NCBI GenBank assembly: GCA_022402505.1
Contig: JAKRSE010000096.1
Location: 10,966 to 34,950, forward strand
Direction of reading: 5' to 3'
Source of the DNA: Fimbriimonadaceae bacterium
GTDB lineage: Bacteria > Armatimonadota > Fimbriimonadia > Fimbriimonadales > Fimbriimonadaceae
DNA: 23,985 nt
The notes under the pieces were generated by a model that saw only the letters and a program-made list of their open reading frames with translations, was not told the origin of the DNA and did no database searches. Below are positions 15,126-22,630 of this stretch, in pieces. The first letter of the stretch is position 1, and the number at the start of each line of letters is the position of its first letter. Both the position numbers and the translations under genes were made by a program.

Positions 15126-17336
15126 CTACGCAAATCGTCGGAGACGGAGCGAATTGAGGATCACCGAGACGCTGCTGAAAGCCATTGCCCCTGCCGCGAG
15201 CATCGGGCTGAGGAGTCCAAGTGCGGCGAGCGGAATCATCACGACGTTATAGATAAACGCCCAAAAGAGATTCCACTTAATGGTTCCAAGCGTAGCTCTT
15301 GCGAGGCGGATGGCTTGTGGAACACCACGTAGATCAGCTCGCAGTAAGGTGACTCCAGCAGTTTCGATTGCGACTTCCGTGCCATGCCCCATCGCAATAC
15401 CAAGGTCTGCTTGCGCAAGTGCGGGCGCGTCGTTTATTCCATCTCCCACCATCGCCGTTGAGCCTCTATCCTGGTATGCCTGGACGTGGTGGGCCTTGTC
15501 TGCCGGGAGAACGCCCGCGTGCACTTTCGAGATGCCAACTTGCTGGGCAACTGCGTTCGCAGCTCGTTGATTGTCCCCGGTGACCATTACTACTTCAATG
15601 TCAGCTTGCCCAAGGAGTGAGATTGCCTCTTTGCTCGACTCGCTGATAACGTCCGAAACAGCGAATACTGCGACGTTTCCTCCTGCTTTTGCAACGAAGA
15701 CCGTTTTGCCTTGACTTTCCAGCTTGTCAAACGCCTCAGCGATCTCAGGACTGATGACTTCGCTTGCAATCACCCAGCCCGGCTTCCCCACACTCACCAT
15801 CATGCCCGCTACTTCGCCTGTGACGCCCTTTCCTCCAATAGCTTCAAACGTCGTGGGCTCTTCCCACTGCAAGTCTTCGGCCTTTGCCGCCTGCAAGACG
15901 GCCTTTGCGACGGGATGCTCACTCTTCGATTCAAGCGCGGAAGCTGTTCGAAGAGCATCGGTTCGCGTCCAAGTTCCGAACGTAACAATGTCAGTGAGGC
16001 GCGGCTTGCCTTCGGTGATCGTTCCGGTTTTGTCGAGCAGAACCGACCGAATACGACCAGCGCGTTCCAGCGCCTCGCCGTCCTTAATTAAGATTCCGAG
16101 TTCCGCGCCGCGCCCTGTTCCAACCATCAAGGCGGTTGGCGTAGCTAAGCCGAGGGCGCAGGGGCAGGCGATGACAAGAACGGCTACAGCGGCGAGCAAT
16201 CCCGTTTCAAGTCCCCTGCCAGAAAAGACGTATGCGAGGGCGGTCAGAACGGCGATACCAATCACGACCGGAACAAACACCGAGGAGATTCGATCAGCAA
16301 GCCCCTGGAGGGGGGCTTTTGAACCTTGAGCTCGTTGTACGAGAGACGCGATCTGGGCGAGCATCGTCTCAGAACCCACGTGGACAGCCCGAAAGGTAAA
16401 TGACCCTTGTTCATTTACCGTGCCCCCCGTAACTGAATCACCCGGAGTTTTGCGTACGGGAATCGGCTCCCCGGTCACCATGGATTCATTTACAAAAGAT
16501 TCACCTGATATGACCTCTCCATCGACAGGGATTCGCCCCCCAGGCTTCACCACGACTGTCATTCCAACCAGTACCTCGGAAATCGGCACTTCGCGCTCAC
16601 TTCCATCGGCATCGACAATGGTCGCTAGTTTCGGAGCGAGGTCCATGAGCTTTCGGATGGCATCTGACATCCGCGACTTAGCTTTTGCCTCCATGTATCG
16701 ACCGAGCAAGATCAGAACTACGATCACCGCACCAGTTTCAAAGTAGATGTGCTCACTTTGCTCATGCCCGGAGAAGGCAAACAGCGCATAGGTACTGTAA
16801 ATCCACGCCGCACCCGTGCCCATGGCAACGAGCGTGTCCATCGTCGTGGTTCGATGTCGCGCGGCCTTTGCGGCCACGACAAAGAAACCTCGTCCGCACC
16901 AGAGGATTGCAGGTGTTCCCAACGCAAAGAGTAACCAGTTTGCCCATTCTGGCCTTGGATGCCAAAACATCGAGAGGGCGAATAACGGTGCAGTGAGAAT
17001 CGCTGAGAGCCAGAGGTTCTTCTGCATCAGTCTTTTGGATTCTTCCGACTCCAACCGCAGGTGTTCTGCGTGCTCGGAAGCTGAATGACCAGCGTGGGGG
17101 TCACTCGGGATCACTCGCGCGGCATATCCCGCTGAGTCCACGGCGGCAACTAATTCGTCGGTGGAGATAGTCGGCCCATGCAGAATAGTCGCCTCATGCG
17201 TCGCGAAATTGACAGTCGCATCGGTGACAGAGTCTCCTTTGGCAAGGGCTCGTTCAACTCGGCGCACACACGAGGCGCAGGTCATTCCCTGGATGGATAG
17301 CCTCGTCTCTTTCAGGTTTTCGGAGTGTTCGTTCAT
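15126..17336 (-). CDS. copA: Cu(I)-exporting P1B-type ATPase
   Basis: The 736-residue inner-membrane pump exports Cu(I) from the cytosol using ATP. One N-terminal heavy-metal-associated domain carries GMTCASC (Cys20, Cys23). The actuator has TGE at 288-290. The transmembrane metal site CPC is at 391-393. The phosphorylation motif DKTGT starts at Asp435, the P1B-specific His-Pro is at 474-475, and GDGINDAP is at 631-638. The seventh and eighth helices carry Tyr-Asn (696-697) and MAFSS (718-722), the signature of Cu(I)-specific P1B-1 pumps. The start codon overlaps the copZ stop by four bases (ATGA), implying translational coupling. It is the last gene of the csoR-copZ-copA unit and has no close terminator that I can see. 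Confidence 0.96.
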   Translation of the reverse strand: MNEHSENLKETRLSIQGMTCASCVRRVERALAKGDSVTDATVNFATHEATILHGPTISTDELVAAVDSAGYAARVIPSDPHAGHSASEHAEHLRLESEESKRLMQKNLWLSAILTAPLFALSMFWHPRPEWANWLLFALGTPAILWCGRGFFVVAAKAARHRTTTMDTLVAMGTGAAWIYSTYALFAFSGHEQSEHIYFETGAVIVVLILLGRYMEAKAKSRMSDAIRKLMDLAPKLATIVDADGSEREVPISEVLVGMTVVVKPGGRIPVDGEVISGESFVNESMVTGEPIPVRKTPGDSVTGGTVNEQGSFTFRAVHVGSETMLAQIASLVQRAQGSKAPLQGLADRISSVFVPVVIGIAVLTALAYVFSGRGLETGLLAAVAVLVIACPCALGLATPTALMVGTGRGAELGILIKDGEALERAGRIRSVLLDKTGTITEGKPRLTDIVTFGTWTRTDALRTASALESKSEHPVAKAVLQAAKAEDLQWEEPTTFEAIGGKGVTGEVAGMMVSVGKPGWVIASEVISPEIAEAFDKLESQGKTVFVAKAGGNVAVFAVSDVISESSKEAISLLGQADIEVVMVTGDNQRAANAVAQQVGISKVHAGVLPADKAHHVQAYQDRGSTAMVGDGINDAPALAQADLGIAMGHGTEVAIETAGVTLLRADLRGVPQAIRLARATLGTIKWNLFWAFIYNVVMIPLAALGLLSPMLAAGAMAFSSVSVILNSLRLRRFA

Positions 17337-17530
17337 TCTTGTGAAGCTTTGTAGCCCTCCTCATTCACTGCCGCTATAGCTCGCTCAGAATCAATGCCCG
17401 TAAAGGTAGCGGTTCCAGAGGCCAGATCAACGCTCACTTCAGAGGCTCCTTCGAGCGAATCGATGGCTTCTTTCACGTGCTTCACGCAGTTTTGGCACGT
17501 CATTCCGGACACTTTGATGGTTGTTTTCAT
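17333..17530 (-). CDS. copZ: Copper chaperone (heavy-metal-associated domain)
   Basis: This 65-residue protein is a single HMA domain with the ferredoxin-like copper-binding motif GMTCQNC (Cys12, Cys15) and the usual terminal NEEGYKA. Such chaperones bind Cu(I) in the cytosol and hand it to CopA or to the sensor. GGGAG lies seven to eight bases before the ATG. The stop codon overlaps the copA start. The leader contains a sequence resembling half of the CsoR operator. Confidence 0.93.
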   Translation of the reverse strand: MKTTIKVSGMTCQNCVKHVKEAIDSLEGASEVSVDLASGTATFTGIDSERAIAAVNEEGYKASQE

Positions 17531-17534
17531 TCTT

Positions 17535-17550
17535 ATACTCCCATGGGTAT
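17535..17550 (-). promoter_or_regulatory. Secondary CsoR-like half operator in the csoR-copZ gap
   Basis: ATACTCCCATGGGTAT (17535-17550) is an imperfect palindrome. Its minus-strand half GGGAGTATA is identical to one arm of the main operator upstream of csoR. It overlaps the copZ ribosome-binding site and abuts the csoR stop codon. Binding by CsoR is possible, but it may simply be the Shine-Dalgarno context. Confidence 0.35.
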
Positions 17551-17844
17551 CTACGCCCTTACGAGCCTCGACATTACATCCTCAAGCTCATCGATCATTT
17601 CCTCCCGGGTCATCGTTTTCGTCTGCTCATGCGAACTTGGGGAGCCATGATCGAGGATGCACGTGCGAATGTGTGAAGCGGCAACGGCTGCCGCAACCTG
17701 GTTCAAGGCGGAGGTGATGGCTGAAATCTGCTGAAGGACGTCACAGCAGTACGCGTCTTCTGACAGCATCCGTCGAATGCCACGGACTTGCCCTTCTAGG
17801 CGAGCCAATCGGCGATCCGTTTTCGTGCGGGTTTCTGCTTCCAT
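17551..17844 (-). CDS. csoR: Copper-sensing transcriptional repressor CsoR
   Basis: The 97-residue all-helical repressor starts at the ATG at 17844 (METHIONINE-Glu-Ala-Glu); a longer frame begins at a TTG that is really the -35 box. RRLARLEGQVRGIRRMLSED is the family's first helix. The Cu(I) ligands are visible as Cys33 (in YCCDVLQQ), His58 and Cys62 (SHIRTC), with the 25- and 4-residue spacings of characterised CsoR proteins; this separates it from nickel and formaldehyde sensors of the family. Apo-CsoR binds DNA and Cu(I) releases it. The gene precedes copZ and copA and is autoregulated through the palindrome overlapping its start. Confidence 0.93.
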   Translation of the reverse strand: MEAETRTKTDRRLARLEGQVRGIRRMLSEDAYCCDVLQQISAITSALNQVAAAVAASHIRTCILDHGSPSSHEQTKTMTREEMIDELEDVMSRLVRA

Positions 17845-17880
17845 GACCTCACTATACTCCAGGGAGTATAGTGAGGTCAA
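17844..17880 (-). promoter_or_regulatory. CsoR operator enclosing a sigma70 promoter for csoR-copZ-copA
   Basis: TGACCTCACTATACTCC (17844-17860) and its perfect reverse complement (17863-17879) flank a 2-base centre, a 36-bp palindrome. On the minus strand TTGACC (17880-17875) and TATAGT (17856-17851) are separated by 18 bases, each five of six to consensus. The palindrome centre lies between them. The csoR ATG starts seven bases after the -10, so the transcript should begin at or next to the start codon. The inner arms resemble known CsoR operators (a TATAC and GTATA frame around a G/C core). Confidence 0.85.
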
Positions 17881-17889
17881 GGCAATCGG

Positions 17890-18654
17890 TCAGAAGTTGA
17901 CCGAGTAGCCAACAGTCAACCGGACAGGTGAGGCTTTCTCCCGCTTTTCCCGGAATAGATCGGTCTGAATCCCAAAGTCAAGCACTCCCGTTGAAGACAG
18001 TTGCTTGCGCATTCCCAGTCCGACCCAGCCATTGAGATTCCCTCCCCGTTGCCGGGATTGCTCAACTCCAAACTCCGCCAGAAGCGTCTGGTCAAAGCGA
18101 CGGGGATACCCGAGTGGCTTCGAGTAACCAATCACCGCTCCGAGGCTCGTCTGACGCAAATTAGGTTCAGCCTCCGTGGAGTGAAGAACGTCGACATTCA
18201 GGTGAATTTTGTCGAACTGCCCAACCGTTTTTGTGAGTATTCCCCGTGCGCGAAGATCAACACCTTTCCCGCCAGAGACAGGTACGCCGACATCGACACG
18301 ATATCCAAATGCGGGCTTATCACCAATCTCGCGTGCGACGCCTTCGAAGTAGCTGAACTCCACGGCATTTCCAACGGCTTTGCGCGATTCCGATGAATAC
18401 GAGGGCTCGAATCCAATCGAAATGTCTTTGTTCTTGGCGAACCCGTACTGGAGCTCGGATCGGAAGTTGTAGACAGGCTTCCCTCGTCGAAACGTATCAA
18501 GCCTGAATCCATTTTGAAATTCGAAGGATCGGTAGGCAATCGAGTACGCGTCTTCAAATCTCAGCGGCCGTTCTTTATCGAGATTGTTGTGATCGCTTGC
18601 CAGCGAAGCTGAAGCGATCAGAGCGCAGCATCCGAGCGTGACTAGCCGTCTCAC
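17890..18654 (-). CDS. Outer-membrane beta-barrel protein
   Basis: The 254-residue product has a signal peptide (MRRLVTLGCCALIASASLAS, probable cleavage near residue 20) followed by alternating polar and hydrophobic strands (for example VYNFRSELQYGFAKNKDISI and VRLTVGYSVNF). It ends in Phe, the C-terminal signature recognised by outer-membrane barrel assembly. It loosely resembles the MetA-pathway/phenol-degradation-like family of putative outer-membrane proteins. Its role in copper efflux or sensing is inference. The GTG start overlaps the previous stop (GTGA) and is preceded by GGAGG at six bases. The stop lies nine bases before the csoR -35 box. Confidence 0.7.
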   Translation of the reverse strand: MRRLVTLGCCALIASASLASDHNNLDKERPLRFEDAYSIAYRSFEFQNGFRLDTFRRGKPVYNFRSELQYGFAKNKDISIGFEPSYSSESRKAVGNAVEFSYFEGVAREIGDKPAFGYRVDVGVPVSGGKGVDLRARGILTKTVGQFDKIHLNVDVLHSTEAEPNLRQTSLGAVIGYSKPLGYPRRFDQTLLAEFGVEQSRQRGGNLNGWVGLGMRKQLSSTGVLDFGIQTDLFREKREKASPVRLTVGYSVNF

Positions 18655-20219
18655 TGTGAGCCTCCATCAGACGGCGGCGTTGAACCACCACCAGAGCGAT
18701 AGGGATTGGGCCGGTCGATCTTTCGATAGGTTTCCGGCGTCCCGTAGTTGAGCTTTGACCAAGCTTCCAACGACAGTGGCTTGACCTCCTTAAGGTCAGG
18801 ATTGGCTTGGACGAACTTTTCGAACGCAGCCTGTGAGGTGAATGCCCTCGACCACGACGAGCACTCGGGATGCTCACCAAATACTTCGAGGAACACGACG
18901 TCCTTGATATTTGAAGTCCAGTTGCCCTCCTCATCAGAGATCATGATAAGAAGCCGATTGTCGTCTTCTGTAGCCGCGCGGATGATGGCTCTTCCAGGGG
19001 TCTCGGCAGCCATATCGCGGGCGCACATCATGCACCGAACCATCATTGTCCAGCCGTTGGCAGAAACCGTAGCTCCCCAAGGGCCTTCCTCTGGCAAGGC
19101 AATCGAGCAGTGTGCACACTCGCTCATGTCCATCCAACCCATCCCTGACATGAACATAACGTCATCCTCACTCCCTTTCATCATTCCCATCCCGGGGGTG
19201 CTCGTTGGATGTCGGTGATCGTGCAAGGTCATCGGTTCGCCTTGTCCTGCCTTTTGACCCGCATGTGTAGTCGCCAGAACACGATAGATCGCGATTTTGA
19301 TCTGATCTTCCTTCTGTTTCTCCGTCAAGCCAGGGTAGGCGAGAATGTCGTTCACGTTGTCGTGAAGCATATGGAGATTGTCGAAGGCGTTCGCAATGTA
19401 GGGAAACCGCTTTGCAAACCGGGGGCTCATTTCGGCGGTCATGGGCATGAAATCCCGGTCAGTTTTGTAAAGCTCAGAAGTTCGATACTGCTCACCTAGC
19501 ACCTCGTACTGCGGAACATGATCCTTGACCGGAACGCGGTAAAGCATGTCGTAGTTGACGGTTTGCAACCAGTGGTATCCCCAAAACAGTCCGTTCACCT
19601 TTGGATAGTTCCTGCGAAACGTCATGCTGTACGGGAAACTGTCGAGGTACTCCATGTTCATCGGAAGACCCGTGATCGCGTATGGCTCGCTCTGATAGAA
19701 CTTCCACAGTCGGTCGATCTCCACTTCTTTCTGCGCATCTGTCATCCCGGGATGACTGAATACGTCGATTGTCTGAAAGTGCAACGTGTGCGCCCAGTCG
19801 AAAACCTTTTCGAGGTATCCATACTTTTGGACAAACCGTGGCGAGATGGCAGCTTCGTCAACGGGCATTGAAGGCGGATGCTGAAGCACCCAGTCAATCT
19901 TCGAAAAGACCTTCGATTCCAGCTGGTTCGCTTGTCCAGTGACGAGGGCCTCGTAGGCCATCGCATGACCGACGCCGGTTGCGTACATGTCCTTGGCGAA
20001 AGCGGGGATGCGGTCAATCGCCCAGTTGTAGGGCCCTCGCTTGTAGAAAATCTCGTCAAGTCCACGGCTGTTCATCCAGCGCGGTAAGTCAGACGGCATG
20101 GTGGGCATGGGCGACTTTGTCCCTTCCTTCATTTCCATTCCAGGCATTTGCGCCCAGGCGGTCGGAAGGAGAGCAAACGCCATTGTAAGGGCAAAAACTT
20201 GTCTCATTGTTGTTCTCAT
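18651..20219 (-). CDS. Exported Met-rich protein with internal HxLH repeat and NosL-like CxxC domain
   Basis: The protein has 522 residues and a signal peptide ending AWA at residue 23. The mature N-terminus is Met-rich (MPGMEM; also GMGMMKGSEDDVMFMSGMGW near 344-362), typical of periplasmic copper binders. Residues 126-168 and 265-307 align without gaps over 43 residues; my hand count is 18 identities, including SPRF, FDxxHxLH, PGxT and QKE, with His144/His147 and His283/His286 as possible ligands. Residues 365-490 carry CAHC, CMMC, GRAIIRAATEDDNRLLIMIS and WSRAFTSQAAFEKFV, resembling NosL-like copper-binding proteins. I do not recognise the repeat domain. The first ATG (20219) lies after a hairpin; a second ATG at 20207 would shorten the signal peptide by four residues. 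The stop overlaps the next gene's GTG. Confidence 0.8.
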   Translation of the reverse strand: MRTTMRQVFALTMAFALLPTAWAQMPGMEMKEGTKSPMPTMPSDLPRWMNSRGLDEIFYKRGPYNWAIDRIPAFAKDMYATGVGHAMAYEALVTGQANQLESKVFSKIDWVLQHPPSMPVDEAAISPRFVQKYGYLEKVFDWAHTLHFQTIDVFSHPGMTDAQKEVEIDRLWKFYQSEPYAITGLPMNMEYLDSFPYSMTFRRNYPKVNGLFWGYHWLQTVNYDMLYRVPVKDHVPQYEVLGEQYRTSELYKTDRDFMPMTAEMSPRFAKRFPYIANAFDNLHMLHDNVNDILAYPGLTEKQKEDQIKIAIYRVLATTHAGQKAGQGEPMTLHDHRHPTSTPGMGMMKGSEDDVMFMSGMGWMDMSECAHCSIALPEEGPWGATVSANGWTMMVRCMMCARDMAAETPGRAIIRAATEDDNRLLIMISDEEGNWTSNIKDVVFLEVFGEHPECSSWSRAFTSQAAFEKFVQANPDLKEVKPLSLEAWSKLNYGTPETYRKIDRPNPYRSGGGSTPPSDGGSQ

Positions 20220-20227
20220 AGTGGTTT

Positions 20228-20247
20228 GCCCCGGATCAAACCGGGGC
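20228..20247 (-). terminator. Hairpin in the leader of the 522-residue protein gene
   Basis: GCCCCGG (20228-20234) and CCGGGGC (20241-20247) form a perfect 7-bp stem around a 6-base loop. The minus-strand 3' arm contains GGGG about nine bases before the ATG, so it may mask the ribosome-binding site. Without a T-tract, a strict terminator is less likely. Confidence 0.35.
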
Positions 20248-20261
20248 TTGTCTAGCCCTGC

Positions 20262-20744
20262 TTACTTCGCAGGCTTGGTCACGAGCGCGATGAACTCGGA
20301 GAGGCTGAGAGCCTTTGCGTCCGCAACCTTGTTGTCTTTCACGTACTTGTCGAACGCTGCTTTCGAGCTAAACGCTCGAGAGAGTTCCGCGCACTCCACA
20401 TGCTTCTTGAATGTATTCAAGAACACGGCGCCCTCCGGCCCAGTCCACTTGCCTTCCGTTCGCTTGAGTACGACCGGCTCGCCGACTTTTTCACTTGGCG
20501 AGTAGACGACCAGATCGCCTTTGTATCGCTTCTGATCCTTGATCACGCAGTAGAGGCAGCGGTACTCGATCCGCTTGTTTCCAACCTTAACGACAACTTC
20601 GTTGTCTTGGGTTTTCGTGTTTTGAACAAGCTTGAGCTTGCAGTAGGGGCAATCCGCTTCGTGAGCGGACGCAATTGACGTCATACCGAGCAGGCCGAAT
20701 ACGGCGAGGGCGGCAATCGTTTTTGAGAACAGTTGAGTGTTCAT
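20262..20744 (-). CDS. Exported NosL-like CxxC protein
   Basis: The 160-residue product has a signal peptide ending SIASA (residue 27) and then HEADCPYCKLKLV. CPYC (32-35) and CLYC (63-66) form a four-cysteine metal-binding layout, followed by FLNTFKKHVECAELSRAFSS with Cys118 and a C-terminal helix. The same Cys spacing and the H(x)2C(x)3SRAF(x)SxAAF(x)K block occur in the neighbouring 522-residue protein. NosL-like proteins bind Cu(I) in the envelope; this role here is inference. The start at 20744 is set by AAAGGA about 10 bases upstream and by the signal peptide; the longer frame upstream only shadows the cupredoxin gene. Confidence 0.7.
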   Translation of the reverse strand: MNTQLFSKTIAALAVFGLLGMTSIASAHEADCPYCKLKLVQNTKTQDNEVVVKVGNKRIEYRCLYCVIKDQKRYKGDLVVYSPSEKVGEPVVLKRTEGKWTGPEGAVFLNTFKKHVECAELSRAFSSKAAFDKYVKDNKVADAKALSLSEFIALVTKPAK

Positions 20745-20761
20745 TTGTTTGTATTCCTTTG

Positions 20762-21190
20762 TCACTTGACGACGACTTTGCCTTGGATCATGTCCATGGA
20801 GCACGCGAACTTGATTTCGCCAGCTTCCTTTGGGGTGAACTTGAAGACCACCGTTTTGCCTTCCTTCACAGACTGCTTTTGCTTGAGCGACTTGAACTCG
20901 ACCGTAGAACCGCAACCCATGTTCTTCCCACCCTTGAAGGTGAGTGCAACAGGTTTGCCCTTCTTGACCGAGATCAGGGCAGGACTGTACTTGCCGTCGG
21001 CGATGGTTACGGTGAGCGTCTGAACTCCCTTGACGTCCTTTGCCGGAACAGGCTTTTCGTTCTTTGCCTGGCTGTGCTGCGCGGACATGCCGGAGCAGCA
21101 GGATTCGTCTGGTGCGCCCCCAAGAGCGGAAGCGATTGAAGCAACTCCGAGAGCTGCGATTGCGAGTGAGATAAGTGTTTTTGTTTTCAT
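20762..21190 (-). CDS. Cupredoxin-domain exported protein
   Basis: The 142-residue product has a signal peptide and a short Cys-containing linker (ESCCSGMSAQ). The mature domain LTVTIADGKYSPALISVKKG, a central GCGSTVEF (Cys93) and FTPKEAGEIKFACSMDM (Cys130, Met132, Met134) match the Cupredoxin_1 type often found fused to copper ATPases or alone in copper islands. The His ligands of classical blue copper proteins are not evident, so the site may bind Cu(I) via Cys and Met rather than act in electron transfer. AGGA lies about eight bases before the ATG. The 17-base gap to the next gene indicates one operon. Confidence 0.8.
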   Translation of the reverse strand: MKTKTLISLAIAALGVASIASALGGAPDESCCSGMSAQHSQAKNEKPVPAKDVKGVQTLTVTIADGKYSPALISVKKGKPVALTFKGGKNMGCGSTVEFKSLKQKQSVKEGKTVVFKFTPKEAGEIKFACSMDMIQGKVVVK

Positions 21191-21204
21191 TGATTTTTCC
21201 TAAG

Positions 21205-21999
21205 TTAGTTTCCGTAGACCAAGAGGCCTCCGAAGTGTCCTGCACTAGCCACAGCAGCCGTGGCTGCAATGAGCGATGCGATGTAGATAGTTGATGTGTG
21301 GGCCTCGCGCCTGCGCCACAGAACTAAGCCCGTCATTAGCAGGGTTGATGCTGTAGCGAGGACGAAGTGGATGAGGGCATTTCCGGTCCAACTAAATCCA
21401 ACTCGGTAGAACGCGAGTAGACCAGTTGGGACGGCGAACCATGCACTGATTGCCCCGAACAGCAGACATAGCCATGCGCTCTTACGCAGGTCATCCGACC
21501 TTTTTCGAATCCCGACAAGTTCCAACAAAGCTCCGAAAAGGAACAGTGCGATGGGAAAGTGAATTACGAGCGGGTGCATCGAGTGCTTTGGGAGGAGCTG
21601 ATCGAGAATGCTCGCCTTAGCTTTACCTTCACTCTTTGCCCTCTCTTTCAGTGTGCCGGGCACTCCTTCCGGGTGACTTTTGGGATCACCCGGCAAGGTA
21701 TCTGCCTTCCACTCTTGCTCGTTGGTCCACCCATCGGTATCAGAGTCTTTCGCGGCAACTGATTGAATAATCAGACTGTCCAATCGGCTCTTTTGACTTG
21801 CGCGGAGGCCAAGCTTAAGGTCCCGCCCGAACGGGTTATGTTCAGGTGGTTCGGTGTGGCACGTCATGCACGAGTTACGCGAGATCCGAGATGACTCCTT
21901 CATCCGCGTAACTTCGTGGAACTTCTCCATGTCTTCAGGAGTGGCGAATGCACTCGCTGTAGAGCACGCGATGACGAGCAAGGAAAGTGCGACTCTCAT
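21205..21999 (-). CDS. Cytochrome c-like CxxCH protein fused to a DUF2231 membrane domain
   Basis: The 264-residue product has a signal peptide, then SCMTCHTEPPEHNPFGRD with a single haem c motif CMTCH (44-48). It next has a calcium-binding-like DSDTDGWTNEQEW (86-98), as in thrombospondin type 3 repeats. The C-terminal half is a DUF2231 membrane domain beginning HPLVIHFPIALFLFGALLE, with four hydrophobic helices (about 143-163, 176-196, 207-227 and 235-254) and internal His residues (142, 147, 211, 255). It may transfer electrons to or from copper or haem sites in the envelope; this is inference. Its ATG overlaps the stop of the upstream gene (ATGA). Confidence 0.8.
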   Translation of the reverse strand: MRVALSLLVIACSTASAFATPEDMEKFHEVTRMKESSRISRNSCMTCHTEPPEHNPFGRDLKLGLRASQKSRLDSLIIQSVAAKDSDTDGWTNEQEWKADTLPGDPKSHPEGVPGTLKERAKSEGKAKASILDQLLPKHSMHPLVIHFPIALFLFGALLELVGIRKRSDDLRKSAWLCLLFGAISAWFAVPTGLLAFYRVGFSWTGNALIHFVLATASTLLMTGLVLWRRREAHTSTIYIASLIAATAAVASAGHFGGLLVYGN

Positions 22000-22127
22000 C
22001 GCCGTTTACCTTTGCACCCTGATCGCGAGCCGCAACCGCAGTCTGCTGACTTGAACTTACGGAATGTAAGCCAAAGGTAGATGCCAGTTCCAGCAGCCAC
22101 TAGCAGAAACGTGCCGATCGGACTCAT
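21996..22127 (-). CDS. Tiny Cys-rich single-pass membrane protein (FeoB-associated-like)
   Basis: This 43-residue protein has one transmembrane helix (about residues 5-21: GTFLLVAAGTGIYLWL) and a short tail with Cys30, Cys32 and Cys38 (DCGCGSRSGC) and basic residues. It resembles FeoB-associated Cys-rich membrane proteins. The ATG at 22127 overlaps the preceding gene's stop and has AAGGA six bases upstream; the longer open frame above it is a shadow. Metal delivery or assembly at the membrane is inferred from the cysteines and the neighbourhood. Confidence 0.75.
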   Translation of the reverse strand: MSPIGTFLLVAAGTGIYLWLTFRKFKSADCGCGSRSGCKGKRR

Positions 22128-22630
22128 GGTTTGTCCTTGGAGTAACCCCTCAGCTTGTCGTATAGAGCAACCTGATCCCGAGTTAAGACAGCTCTTGTTT
22201 CGATGTGTGCCTTCACATGCGCCCATCGAAGCTGTCCGTACAAACTTCCGATCTGCTCCAGTGATTCTGAAACTTTCGACGGGATCACCTTTGCATTGCG
22301 GAATTCAATGTCAAGAAGTTTCTCTTGCGTGACTATTTGCTTGCCTAGTGCTTTAGCTCGGTCCCGCATCGATTTCATCATCGATGTGAGCTTCTTTTCT
22401 TGTGTGCTGGTTAAGTTCAGTTCTTGTTTCAAGTCAAGTACGTGCATTGGGCCGGGATAGCTGTTGAGTTCTGCAACCTTTGCCATCCCCATGCCACGCC
22501 CTTCAAGTAGGCCCGTCATATCGGTCTCCGTAAGAGCCTTGATCGGCTCATTTTTTGCAGAGATTGGCGTCGACTGCTCACCAATTCCCAAGAGGCCCAT
22601 CCCGACAACGAGAGCCACAAGCATTTTCAC
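22124..22630 (-). CDS. Spy/CpxP-like periplasmic protein
   Basis: The product is 168 residues with a GTG start that overlaps the previous stop by four bases (GTGA) and is preceded by GAGGTG at five bases. This start gives MKMLVALVVGMGLLG, a short exported leader; an ATG six bases further in is possible. The mature protein is helical, with two LTxxQ boxes (LTSTQ and LTRDQ) in the manner of Spy/CpxP refolding or heavy-metal-resistance proteins. Its stop overlaps the next start (ATGA). Metal-stress protection is inference from family and context. Confidence 0.75.
   Translation of the reverse strand: MKMLVALVVGMGLLGIGEQSTPISAKNEPIKALTETDMTGLLEGRGMGMAKVAELNSYPGPMHVLDLKQELNLTSTQEKKLTSMMKSMRDRAKALGKQIVTQEKLLDIEFRNAKVIPSKVSESLEQIGSLYGQLRWAHVKAHIETRAVLTRDQVALYDKLRGYSKDKP

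Noticed and set aside
20745..21269. N-terminal extension of the small CxxC protein frame
   Set aside because: The extension is the out-of-frame shadow of the cupredoxin gene; the signal peptide and ribosome-binding site place the start at 20744.
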